The notes under the pieces: model-generated
What the model saw: the letters and a program-made list of their open reading frames with translations, nothing else
Told to the model about the DNA's origin: nothing
The model's database searches: none
Translations under genes and position numbers: made by a program
In this document: positions 1-6,340 of the stretch, piece after piece
Layout: every line of letters starts with the position of its first letter
Numbering within the stretch: the first letter of the stretch is position 1
NCBI GenBank assembly: GCA_031254385.1
Contig: JAIRUO010000036.1
Location: forward strand, 1 to 10,318
Length of the DNA: 10,318 nt
Origin: Treponema sp.
Lineage (GTDB): Bacteria; Spirochaetota; Spirochaetia; Treponematales; Breznakiellaceae
Direction: 5' to 3'

Positions 1-48
1 CTTAATGGATATTATATTTTGGTACTGCCTTTGACAATCTCTTGTTAA
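1..48 (+). CDS. Possible 3' end of an upstream gene (partial)
   Basis: Frame 1 is open from the window edge and ends at TAA 46-48, directly before an ATG at 49. It would give the tail LNGYYILVLPLTISC. The other two forward frames meet stops earlier (frame 3 at once, frame 2 at 32-34), so this is the only candidate if a plus-strand gene runs in from the left. In many bacteria ribF follows truB, which makes a truB tail conceivable, but 15 residues are too few to recognise. The stretch may equally be non-coding. Confidence 0.2.
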   Translation, partial: LNGYYILVLPLTISC

Positions 49-69
49 ATGACTATTGTTTACAGGATT

Positions 70-663
70 ATGCAGATAATTGAATGGGAAACTTTTCTTA
101 AAGAAGGACTTCCTGTGGGTACCGGCTTTTCCGCAATGACCGTTGGAATCTTTGACGGGGTACACCGTGGTCACAGGGCCTTAATAGAACGAATAATTCA
201 GTATGATAAGTACCTGCCGGTAATAATCACTTTTAAGAATAATGATAAAAAACCGAGCAATTCCCAAATCGGCGATATTCTAAACTTTGGACAAAAAATG
301 CGCATCTTTGAATGCTTAGGTGTTGCAGTAACAGTAAGCGCAGAATTGAATGAATCTTTTATGAGCATGAAAGGGGCCGATTTTATGAGTATACTCCGGG
401 AGCGTGGCAAAATGGGTTTTCTTGCCATAGGGAGCAACTTCCGTTGTGGCGCAGGCCGGGACACTGACGCGCATAAGATACAAAAGTTAAACGCCCAGGC
501 AGGCGTTTCCACGGAAATAATTGAAGTTCTTACGGAAGATGGCGAAGCCATTAGTTCCAGCCGCATCCGCAACGCCATTGCCCAGGGCAGGCTCAAAGAA
601 GCAGAGGCAATGCTGGGTCGGCCTTTTGCCCTTAATGTCTCTGATGCCACCCAACAGCTATGA
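70..663 (+). CDS. ribF: FAD synthetase-type protein (RibF N-terminal domain only)
   Basis: The protein resembles the FMN adenylyltransferase half of bifunctional RibF, which makes FAD from FMN and ATP in the cytoplasm. Numbered from the ATG at 49, the nucleotide-binding motif GIFDGVHRGH lies at residues 33-42, a GSNFRCGAGRD segment (family GxDFRFGxxRxG) near 128-138, and SSSRIR at 169-174, followed by the usual AxxMLGRPF. In complete RibF the riboflavin kinase domain begins right after GRP[YF]; here the chain stops ten residues later (LNVSDATQQL), so this is about two thirds of normal length. Start choice: ATG 70 (MQIIEW) matches usual RibF N-termini, but its AGGA at 64-67 sits only 2 nt away. 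ATG 49 would add seven residues and abuts an upstream stop. Family assignment is firm; function as a stand-alone FAD synthetase is inference. Confidence 0.85.
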   Translation: MQIIEWETFLKEGLPVGTGFSAMTVGIFDGVHRGHRALIERIIQYDKYLPVIITFKNNDKKPSNSQIGDILNFGQKMRIFECLGVAVTVSAELNESFMSMKGADFMSILRERGKMGFLAIGSNFRCGAGRDTDAHKIQKLNAQAGVSTEIIEVLTEDGEAISSSRIRNAIAQGRLKEAEAMLGRPFALNVSDATQQL

Positions 664-715
664 GGTTTTACAGCTATTACTTGTTTTTTTCATCCATTAA
701 TGATATAGAAATGGT

Positions 716-1120
716 ATGAGATCACAGACTTTTAGGCTAATTACAGTATGTTTAGTGGCAGCGGTTCTGGCGTTTTCCTGCGCCTCTAGGCCGATATTTA
801 TACCGGAGGACTTGACTGCCCCGGAGCTGATCCAGCGGGCCCAGGAAGCAAGCGACCGGAACCGTTATAATAACGCGCTTCAATATTATGAGGCAATTCT
901 GGAAAGATTCCCTTTTAGTTCCGAATTTGTCTGCGCCGCAGAATATGAAATCGCCTTTATCCATTACAAGCAAAAAAAATATGACCTGGCAAAAAGTGGG
1001 TTCAACGCGCTTCTGGAACGTTATAATACGCCGGACGGGGAACTACTCCCCCCACAGTTTAAGATTCTGGCGCTAAAAGTCCTGGGAACAATAGAAGAAA
1101 GAGAAGGCGGGAAAAAGTAA
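716..1120 (+). CDS. TPR-repeat lipoprotein
   Basis: This 134-residue protein starts with a signal peptide (RLITVCLVAAVLAF) and a lipobox AFSC with Cys22 as the likely lipidated residue, so it should be membrane-anchored. Residues about 36-69 and 73-106 form two tetratricopeptide-like helix pairs: ELIQRAQEASDRNRYNNALQYYEAIL, then AAEYEIAFIHYKQKKYDLAKSGF. The pattern is like BamD/YbgF-type TPR lipoproteins, but it is much shorter than BamD, so a scaffold or binding role is all that can be said. It follows the RibF-type gene by 52 bp on the same strand, and an operon is possible. The Shine-Dalgarno is weak. It converges with the vWA gene, with only 8 bp between the stop codons and no clear hairpin terminator. 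Confidence 0.75.
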   Translation: MRSQTFRLITVCLVAAVLAFSCASRPIFIPEDLTAPELIQRAQEASDRNRYNNALQYYEAILERFPFSSEFVCAAEYEIAFIHYKQKKYDLAKSGFNALLERYNTPDGELLPPQFKILALKVLGTIEEREGGKK

Positions 1121-1128
1121 TTGTAGTC

Positions 1129-2253
1129 CTACTGCGGAAGCAGAATTGCGGATACTTTTATATTCCGTTCTCTGGTCGCGTCTTCGACCATGGTTTGTGA
1201 GATTCTGCCCCTCTGCCTGGGATGCGGAGGAGCATCGCCAATGAGTATCATGAGGCGGCTTTCGGCTTCCCAGGAAAACTTGGTAGCGCCTTCGTACAAA
1301 GCCTCGTACACAGCCTCGGGTATATCCCCGCCTCCCCTGACCTGTATTGCGTTTAAATTCCTTTGAAAAAGGGCAAAATCTTTGGTAAAAGGTATGACCC
1401 GGTTAAGGTACTCATCATAATAATCCTTATAAAGAACCATTCCTATTCTCCAGTCCGTAAAGTTACTGACCGTCTCCTGCAGCATTGGGGTAAGCATGCG
1501 GCGAACCCCGTCAATATCGTTCTTCATGCTTTCGGTGGTGTCCAGACAGATGACTATATCAACGGACTTTCCTCTTTCTGCCTCAAGAATTCTTCTTATC
1601 ATATCTACAAGATCTTCCGGGTCTGCAGCATAGAGGAAAGATCCGCCCCCCATATTGGAGATTTCAGAAAAACTGGCAACTGCCTCGCTGGAATAATTCC
1701 CCGGAATGCCTTCACTGGGCCTTTGAAGAGCCTGAATTACAAAAGGGTTATCGCTAAAAGTGCCTCTATAATCGCCATAAGGTAGGCTGAACGCCCGCAG
1801 ATTCAAATAAGTCCCATTGGCCACATCGACTTCGCCGTGTCGGGTGTTTTCATATCCGTAATGGAGTATCCAGGGGACAAAGATATGAAACGCCTCTCCT
1901 AGCACAGGGTGATTTTCCGTTCGGGAGCTTATCAAAGAATAGAGGTTACCTTCTTGGGGAAGGGGGCTGCCGTCCAAAATCCGGATTTCATCGCCGTTTA
2001 TGGGGTTCCATTCGGAAGCGCGGTAAGCATAATTGTCGGCTTGCAAAGTGGGATCCCTGGTGGTTTCGGTTATAAGCACCGAGCCAATTCCGGGCTTTTT
2101 ACGGATAAAAAGGTGGAATCCGCCGTCATAACGCTGTTCAATATAGAGATCATCCGTATCAATATATAAAGATGGATTCGGCAGATACTGGCCCCAGGCC
2201 GCCTCTGCCAAAATGAAAAGACTAAAAAATACCAGGATACTTTTTCTTATCAT
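1129..2253 (-). CDS. Secreted von Willebrand factor A (MIDAS) protein
   Basis: The 374-residue product has an N-terminal signal peptide (ILVFFSLFILAEAAWG, probable cleavage after AWG-21), so it should be exported. Residues about 22-225 are an unassigned N-terminal region. The C-terminal vWA domain covers about 230-374: the metal-ion-dependent adhesion site begins DTTES at 238-242 (DxTxS in place of the usual DxSxS), with GGGDIPEA at 307-314 and GDAPPH at 339-344 as the later metal-site loops. Such domains bind partners through a divalent metal. The chain ends with the last strand (VSAILLPQ), so the vWA domain is C-terminal. No strong Shine-Dalgarno precedes the ATG. The gene is divergent from the HD-domain gene. 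The ligand cannot be inferred. Confidence 0.82.
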   Translation of the reverse strand: MIRKSILVFFSLFILAEAAWGQYLPNPSLYIDTDDLYIEQRYDGGFHLFIRKKPGIGSVLITETTRDPTLQADNYAYRASEWNPINGDEIRILDGSPLPQEGNLYSLISSRTENHPVLGEAFHIFVPWILHYGYENTRHGEVDVANGTYLNLRAFSLPYGDYRGTFSDNPFVIQALQRPSEGIPGNYSSEAVASFSEISNMGGGSFLYAADPEDLVDMIRRILEAERGKSVDIVICLDTTESMKNDIDGVRRMLTPMLQETVSNFTDWRIGMVLYKDYYDEYLNRVIPFTKDFALFQRNLNAIQVRGGGDIPEAVYEALYEGATKFSWEAESRLMILIGDAPPHPRQRGRISQTMVEDATRERNIKVSAILLPQ

Positions 2254-2302
2254 TTAGTAATTATCGGCTATAAATCAAAAATAGCCCTAAAGATAAACCT
2301 GC

Positions 2303-2314
2303 GTACGTATGTAC
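2303..2314. promoter_or_regulatory. GTAC-repeat palindrome between divergent genes (possible operator)
   Basis: GTACGTATGTAC lies in the 122-bp gap between the vWA gene and the HD gene. It holds two self-complementary GTAC boxes 4 bp apart plus an internal TACGTA, and it overlaps the putative -35 region of the HD gene. The position would suit a repressor site, but no known regulator is recognised. Confidence 0.2.
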
Positions 2315-2338
2315 TAAACAATGAATGGTGTTTATAAT
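2310..2338 (+). promoter_or_regulatory. Probable promoter of the HD-domain gene
   Basis: A perfect -10 box TATAAT is at 2333-2338, with a weak -35 (TGTACT, 2310-2315) at 17-bp spacing. Transcription would begin near 2345, giving a leader of about 30 nt. This lies downstream of the upstream in-frame ATG at 2325 and so supports the start at 2376. Confidence 0.45.
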
Positions 2339-2364
2339 TCAATGTATTACAATAAGAGTATTAC

Positions 2365-2370
2365 AAGGAG
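2365..2370 (+). promoter_or_regulatory. Ribosome binding site that sets the HD-gene start
   Basis: AAGGAG is 5 nt before ATG 2376. The in-frame ATG at 2325 has no such site, so 2376 is chosen. Confidence 0.8.
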
Positions 2371-2375
2371 AAATC

Positions 2376-3191
2376 ATGCGTTCCCACAAAGAACAAGCAA
2401 TAGAAAACAAGATCATTCAAATGCTGGAGTCCCTTAACCTTACCGGTAAGGCTCTGGCAGCGGCAAAAGTGCTATTGACGGATGAAGAAATACAGGCTGC
2501 GCAGGAATACGCTAATACCGTATCTATTGTACGCCTCAATTTTAATGATCACGGCCCCGTCCACATGCGTACCGTTGTCTTAAACGTCATCATCATGGCC
2601 TCTCTGCTTAGGCAGGCAGGCATAAAGACAAATCTAGAGAAAGAAGAATGTGGCGATTTTGAAGACAGCCTTGTCGCAATGATGTTTGCCGCCATGCTTC
2701 ACGATCTGGGCATGGGCATAGGCAGGCATGATCACGAACTCCACAGCACCTATTTGTCCTACCCCATTATGGACAGGCTGCTGGCTCAGGTTTACTCTGG
2801 AAAATTGCAGAGCAAGGTCATAGTCCGCAGCATGGCCATAGAAGGCATATCAGGCCACATGGGCAACAGGGCCATCTATTCCCTGGAAGCGGGCATTATC
2901 CAGGTGGCTGACGGCTGCGACATGACCAAGGGCAGGGCCAGAATACCCATAGCCCTAAACGATACGCCCAGGGCAGGACACATTCATCAGTATTCTGCCA
3001 GTTCCATAGAAGAAGTAAAGCTTACCGCAGGCGCTGAAAAGCCCATACGCATAGACGTTTCCATGTCCAGCGACGTTGGCCTCTTCCAGGTAGAAGAGGT
3101 ACTGCTGACCAAGATCGCCGCAAGTACGGCCAAACCTTTTATTGAGTTATACGCCCAAGTGCTGAATGGGGCGGCTAGAAGGTATTTGTAG
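2376..3191 (+). CDS. HD-domain metal-dependent phosphohydrolase
   Basis: This 271-residue cytoplasmic protein carries the HD-superfamily metal-binding signature: DHGPVH at 58-63, the HD doublet in MLHDLGMG at 107-114, then HDHELH at 118-123, GHMG at 160-163, and VADGCDMTKGR at 177-187 supplying the late conserved Asp. HD proteins hydrolyse phosphate esters, often of nucleotides or cyclic nucleotides; the substrate here is unknown. The C-terminal 80 residues look like a separate alpha/beta region (IRIDVSMSSDVGLFQVEEVLLTKI). A strong AAGGAG sets the start. The stop codon TAG (3189-3191) lies in the first unit (TGTAGGG) of the heptamer repeat element downstream, so the native 3' end may have been replaced by the element. 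The gene converges on tyrS. The family is confident; a specific reaction is not assigned. Confidence 0.85.
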   Translation: MRSHKEQAIENKIIQMLESLNLTGKALAAAKVLLTDEEIQAAQEYANTVSIVRLNFNDHGPVHMRTVVLNVIIMASLLRQAGIKTNLEKEECGDFEDSLVAMMFAAMLHDLGMGIGRHDHELHSTYLSYPIMDRLLAQVYSGKLQSKVIVRSMAIEGISGHMGNRAIYSLEAGIIQVADGCDMTKGRARIPIALNDTPRAGHIHQYSASSIEEVKLTAGAEKPIRIDVSMSSDVGLFQVEEVLLTKIAASTAKPFIELYAQVLNGAARRYL

Positions 3192-3316
3192 GGTTAGGAT
3201 TTAGGGGTTAGGGGTTAGGATTTAAGGTAGTTATCTTAACTATTGGGGTGCCAACTGGACTTCCCCCGGCTACCAAACAACGAACTACATCCTAAATCCT
3301 GAATCCTACATCCTAA
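3187..3316. repeat. Heptamer inverted-repeat element A (TTAGGRN units)
   Basis: On the plus strand, 7-bp units run in exact register: TGTAGGG 3187-3193, TTAGGAT 3194-3200, TTAGGGG 3201-3207, TTAGGGG 3208-3214, TTAGGAT 3215-3221 and a degenerate TTAAGGT 3222-3228. After a 60-bp core come units in the opposite orientation, read on the minus strand as TTAGGAT 3310-3316, GTAGGAT 3303-3309, TCAGGAT 3296-3302 and TTAGGAT 3289-3295. The arms can pair imperfectly into a long hairpin. The element fills the gap between two convergent genes (HD gene and tyrS), and both genes take their TAG stop from it. The core contains TGGGGTGCCA at 3244-3253, whose complement matches element B in 9 of 10 bases. No transposase is present. 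Confidence 0.85.
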
Positions 3317-4554
3317 ATACAAACCACCAAACAATACCGTTTCTTCCCAGCCCGCAACATCAATTCGCCACTGGCGTCAAAGCTATCGAGCCGGATGAGG
3401 GCGGCGGCGTCTTTTATTGCTTCAAGCTTTCCGTCCGGGCCTGAAACAAAGGCGCCTCCCTGCTGAACTAGGCGGCGGGCTTCGCTCTTGGTGGGAGCAA
3501 GGCCGGCATCACAGAAAAGGTCTACGATGTTATAGCCTGCTTCAAAATTAGCTCGCTTTAGCTCTGCCCTGGGCATGGCGTTCCTGTCGCCCTCGCCGCC
3601 AAATGCAGCTTTTGCGCCGGACATGGCCTTGTCAGCCTCTTCCTTGCCGTGAATCAGGGCCGTAACTTCCCAGGCCAGGCGTTCCTTGGCCTCGTTAGGG
3701 TTTTTGCCGGGGGCGCTAATGGTTTCGCACTCCCCTACTGGCAAGAAGGTAAACATTAAAAGGAAACGCCGTATGTCAGCGTCCGGTATGTTACGCCAAT
3801 ACTGAAAAAAATCGTAGGGGCTGCACTGGTTGGGATCGAGAAACAGAGCGCCTTTTAGGGTCTTTCCCATCTTCTTGCCGTCGGAAGTGCCAATGAGGGG
3901 AAAGGTCAGACCAAAAGCCTCGGCCCCTTCGATACGGCGTATAAGGTCAGTCCCTGCCACTATGTTGCCCCACTGGTCATCGCCGCCTATCTGGAGGCGG
4001 CAGCCGTAACGTCGGTAGAGTTCCAGAAAGTCATAGCTTTGAAGAATCTGGTAATTGAATTCGATAAACGAAAGCCCGACCTCCATGCGTATCTTGTACG
4101 CCTCAAAACTAAGCATGCGGTTTACTGAAAAATGGCTGCCTATGTCCCTAAGAAAGTCAATGTAGTTAAGGTTAGCAAGCCAGTCCTTGTTATTAACGCT
4201 CCTGGCTGTATCATCGTCAAACTTTACAAAGCGGTCCAACTGCGCTCGTATGGAATCGGTGTTTTTATCAAGCTGTTCATAAGTCAGCATCTGGCGCGTT
4301 TCTGATCTGCCCGAAGGGTCGCCAATACGGGCAGTGCCGCCGCCTAGCAGGGCAAGGCCCTTATGCCCTGCATCGCGCAGATGCCGGAACGCAAAGTAAG
4401 GAACCATGTGCCCTATGTGAAGGCTGCCGCCAGTCGGGTCGGTTCCTTCGTAAAAAGTAACAGGGCCTTCGTCCATTAGGCGAGAAAGCCCCTCCTCGTC
4501 GGTGCATTGCTGTATAAAGCCACGGGTTTTAAGGTTCTCAAGTGCTGAATTCAT
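3313..4554 (-). CDS. tyrS: Tyrosyl-tRNA synthetase
   Basis: A class I aminoacyl-tRNA synthetase that charges tRNA-Tyr with tyrosine using ATP, in the cytoplasm. The 413 residues are the usual length. Visible signatures are the tyrosine pocket start FYEGTDPTGGSLHIGH (HIGH at 46-49), the TyrS-specific YQILQSYDF at 168-176, the GGDDQWGN segment at 190-197, and the KMSKS-type loop KMGKT at 228-232. A C-terminal S4 RNA-binding domain (about 345-410, IVDLFCDAGLAPTKSEARRLVQQGGAFV) completes the protein. GC content is visibly higher than in the genes to its right. Its stop is inside element A and its upstream region is element B, so any tyrS promoter must lie in or next to that repeat. A TATATT at 4563-4568 is a possible -10 without a good -35. 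The Shine-Dalgarno is weak. Confidence 0.97.
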   Translation of the reverse strand: MNSALENLKTRGFIQQCTDEEGLSRLMDEGPVTFYEGTDPTGGSLHIGHMVPYFAFRHLRDAGHKGLALLGGGTARIGDPSGRSETRQMLTYEQLDKNTDSIRAQLDRFVKFDDDTARSVNNKDWLANLNYIDFLRDIGSHFSVNRMLSFEAYKIRMEVGLSFIEFNYQILQSYDFLELYRRYGCRLQIGGDDQWGNIVAGTDLIRRIEGAEAFGLTFPLIGTSDGKKMGKTLKGALFLDPNQCSPYDFFQYWRNIPDADIRRFLLMFTFLPVGECETISAPGKNPNEAKERLAWEVTALIHGKEEADKAMSGAKAAFGGEGDRNAMPRAELKRANFEAGYNIVDLFCDAGLAPTKSEARRLVQQGGAFVSGPDGKLEAIKDAAALIRLDSFDASGELMLRAGKKRYCLVVCI

Positions 4555-4574
4555 ATTGAAACAATATACTCTAT

Positions 4575-4658
4575 TTAGGGATTAGGGACTAGGGGAACAG
4601 AGTGGACTGGCACACCATTTCGTGTCCTAACCCCTAACCCCTAATCCCTAATCCCTAA
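4575..4658. repeat. Heptamer inverted-repeat element B (TTAGGGN units)
   Basis: The plus strand holds three 7-bp units (TTAGGGA 4575-4581, TTAGGGA 4582-4588, CTAGGGG 4589-4595). A 28-bp core follows, then five units in the opposite orientation, read on the minus strand as TTAGGGA 4652-4658, TTAGGGA 4645-4651, TTAGGGG 4638-4644, TTAGGGG 4631-4637 and TTAGGAC 4624-4630. The first three units of each arm pair with a single mismatch over 21 bp, giving a stable hairpin. The element fills the gap between the nuclease gene and tyrS, and its right arm encodes the nuclease C-terminus and stop. The core holds TGGCACACCA (4608-4617), shared with element A. It may act as a terminator-like hairpin, which is inference. 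Confidence 0.88.
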
Positions 4659-5267
4659 CTGGTACACATCAATTTCATATATCAGTTCGCCGGAAAAGGC
4701 ATCGTATACCCTTCTCTTAAAAACCAGGGGGACAGAAATATCACCGACTTTGAATTCCGTGAATTCATCCACGATAATAATAACCTTTACAATTTGATAT
4801 TCGCTTGCCAGCCTTCTTGTTTCGTTTTCTGTTATTAGCCATGCACTTCTGTTTATTTCTGGAGTTTGAGGCCATATATTACCAATAAAAAAGGTCATCA
4901 GGGCGTTTTCGTAAGTATCGTTAAAATCCGCATTAGGCGCCATGTGGCCCCTGTCATACCCTGAATAAGTATAATCATAATGAGACGGCAAAGAATATCC
5001 GTTTTCAAGTAAAAGGGTTTGCAGAAAACCGCCGTCCCTGTCCTGGCTAAATATGACGGAAGGCCGGGTTACGCCTGTGCTTTCTGCCCTTTCTCTGGTT
5101 AGGACATACTCGATTATATGCGGCCCTTTGTTAATGGCGTCATAGCAGCCGCAATAAAGAATTTCATCATTAAGCATAACCTCAAAATCAAAGTGGCCTT
5201 CCAGTTCGCAGGGAAAGGCAAATACGGCGCGTAAGATTAGAAAAATTAGGCCGATTATTCGTGCCAT
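4641..5267 (-). CDS. Secreted DNA/RNA non-specific endonuclease (NUC family)
   Basis: From ATG 5267 the product is 208 residues with a signal peptide (MARIIGLIFLILRAVFA, cleavage after AVFA). It matches the beta-beta-alpha-metal nuclease family (Serratia nuclease, NUC1): the active-site motif DRGH is at 105-108 within YSGYDRGHMAPNADF, and the metal-binding helix region GNIWPQTPEINRSAW (129-143) supplies the conserved Asn. Export suggests degradation of extracellular or periplasmic nucleic acid, for nutrition or defence. A TTG at 5294 would extend the frame by nine residues; the ATG is preferred because it starts at the signal peptide, although its AGGAG (5281-5285) is 13 nt away. The gene follows the lipoprotein gene by 36 bp, so the two are probably one operon. 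The last residues (LGIRD) and the stop are encoded by repeat element B. Confidence 0.88.
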   Translation of the reverse strand: MARIIGLIFLILRAVFAFPCELEGHFDFEVMLNDEILYCGCYDAINKGPHIIEYVLTRERAESTGVTRPSVIFSQDRDGGFLQTLLLENGYSLPSHYDYTYSGYDRGHMAPNADFNDTYENALMTFFIGNIWPQTPEINRSAWLITENETRRLASEYQIVKVIIIVDEFTEFKVGDISVPLVFKRRVYDAFSGELIYEIDVYQLGIRD

Positions 5268-5303
5268 TTTAGTTCCAGGACTCCTGTCCGACAAGGTGTG
5301 CGC

Positions 5304-6248
5304 CTATATCTGCCTGACTATCCAATGAGTTGGGTGGTTTGCTTTTAGTTCAGCATACTTTCTTTGCTTTATAGTTGGGTCACTTTCTAATTGCCAGCTA
5401 TACACCTTTGCTGGTATATAATCAGGGTTGGTTGACAGCAGATCATTTATAAATACCAGTGCGACCTCATTTTCACCCAATTGTATTAAGCTTTCTGCTG
5501 TGTGCAATAGAATCAGCGGATGAACAGAGCCAAATCTTTCATAATACCTTAGCCCAAGCTCAGTTATAAGCATTACTGCAAGGGTCGGATTATTCGTATA
5601 AATGTAATACTCGAACAGACCTAAAAAAAGATCTCTATTTTCTGTAGAAACATTAAAGCGCAAAGTTATGTCCGTTAAATATGCGCTTATAGCGCCATTT
5701 GCGGCTGGATCATCATTCCCGTTAAACATATTAAAACCATTATCCATGAATTGCAGCACATTGTTATTGCTGGATATATTTGTAAGGGGCGATTCAGATA
5801 TGACCCAGAATGGAATAATTAAAAGGTCATGATAAACATCAAGAGTGCCATCCCCGGTTACGTCATATAAGAGCACGGTTTCGTCATTTTCATACTGCAT
5901 GACCCCAAAAACGGTTGAACCCTGAACCAAAAATTTTATGTCAGTTTCTGTTGTTTCTGCCTTGTATTTCAAAAAATCAACCCTTCCGTCAGGTACATTA
6001 ACAATAAAGGTTCCATAGGTTAAATACTGCGTTGGATTTCTGCTTAAGTAATCAATGATATTATCACCTATGTTAAAGGTTATCTGCTGGGACTCAATAG
6101 GTTGGGACTCAATAGCTGTCGTCGATGCGCAGCTTGCCATGATTGCGATTAGCAAGATATTAATGAAAAGGCTAAAAAACAATAAGATAAACGACTTGAA
6201 AACTAAAACCGGACTTTTGAGGATACTGATTGTGTTCGTATATTTCAT
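5304..6248 (-). CDS. Lipoprotein with EF-hand-like loop and TPR-like C-terminus
   Basis: This 314-residue product has a long hydrophobic N-terminus (about 14-38) and a lipobox MASC with Cys40, so it should be lipidated and surface or periplasm facing. DVTGDGTLD at 129-137 resembles a calcium-binding DxTxDGxxD loop as in EF-hand or dockerin segments. Residues about 204-285 contain helix pairs like tetratricopeptide repeats (LFLGLFEYYIYTNNPTLAVM; LILLHTAESLIQLGENEVAL). A short linker repeat IESQP/IESQQ follows the lipobox. ATG 6248 is chosen over an in-frame GTG at 6260 because GAGGG (6254-6258) is 5 nt upstream and the likely transcription start is about 6260. The nuclease gene follows 36 bp downstream, so this may anchor or handle the nuclease, which is inference. 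No named family is recognised. Confidence 0.75.
   Translation of the reverse strand: MKYTNTISILKSPVLVFKSFILLFFSLFINILLIAIMASCASTTAIESQPIESQQITFNIGDNIIDYLSRNPTQYLTYGTFIVNVPDGRVDFLKYKAETTETDIKFLVQGSTVFGVMQYENDETVLLYDVTGDGTLDVYHDLLIIPFWVISESPLTNISSNNNVLQFMDNGFNMFNGNDDPAANGAISAYLTDITLRFNVSTENRDLFLGLFEYYIYTNNPTLAVMLITELGLRYYERFGSVHPLILLHTAESLIQLGENEVALVFINDLLSTNPDYIPAKVYSWQLESDPTIKQRKYAELKANHPTHWIVRQI
6088..6115. repeat. Short tandem repeat inside the lipoprotein gene
   Basis: TGGGACTCAATAG occurs at 6088-6100 and again at 6103-6115 with a period of 15 bp. It encodes the repeated pentapeptide IESQP/IESQQ just after the lipidated Cys, a linker region where the copy number could vary without shifting the frame. 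Confidence 0.7.
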
Positions 6249-6253
6249 ATTTT

Positions 6254-6258
6254 CCCTC
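6254..6258 (-). promoter_or_regulatory. Ribosome binding site for the lipoprotein gene
   Basis: GAGGG on the minus strand lies 5 nt before ATG 6248 and rules against the in-frame GTG at 6260. Confidence 0.7.
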
Positions 6259-6266
6259 ACTTTATA

Positions 6267-6295
6267 ATAATAATGGCACTTTATAATATTGTCAA
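6267..6295 (-). promoter_or_regulatory. Sigma-70-type promoter of the lipoprotein-nuclease unit
   Basis: On the minus strand a perfect -35 TTGACA (6290-6295) is followed after 17 bp by TATTAT (6267-6272, five of six to consensus). The transcription start would be near 6260, leaving a leader of about 12 nt before ATG 6248. The motif ATTATAAAGTG occurs twice across this promoter. Confidence 0.7.
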
Positions 6296-6305
6296 CGTAT
6301 AATGC

Positions 6306-6340
6306 GATCCTGTCTATCTCGCAGAATACGGAAAAGGATC
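6306..6340. repeat. Weak inverted repeat after the DUF3791 gene
   Basis: GATCCT (6306-6311) and AGGATC (6335-6340) could form a 6-bp stem with a 23-nt loop at the end of the three-gene cassette. The right arm overlaps the stop codon and there is no T tract, so a terminator role is doubtful. Confidence 0.2.

Noticed and set aside
198..650. 150-codon minus-strand frame across the RibF-type gene
   Set aside because: It is antisense to a clear family member and shows no family motifs of its own; it is a shadow of the codon use of the sense gene.
1363..1785. 140-codon plus-strand frame inside the vWA gene
   Set aside because: It lies fully opposite the vWA protein, which has a signal peptide and metal-site motifs; the antisense product has no recognisable features.
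3187..3316. Element A as a true telomere or replicon end
   Set aside because: Units are few, divergent and in an inverted arrangement, with unbroken genes on both sides; nothing suggests a DNA end.
4555..4640. T-box or other leader riboswitch before tyrS
   Set aside because: The 86-bp gap is filled by element B and has no T-box sequence or specifier loop.
3187..4658. CRISPR array or tyrS-bearing composite transposon
   Set aside because: The repeats are 7 bp without spacers of regular length, there are no cas or transposase genes, and no target-site duplications flanking the pair could be identified.
6306..6340. Rho-independent terminator after the DUF3791 gene
   Set aside because: The stem is only 6 bp with a large loop and no T tract; it is kept only as a weak inverted repeat.
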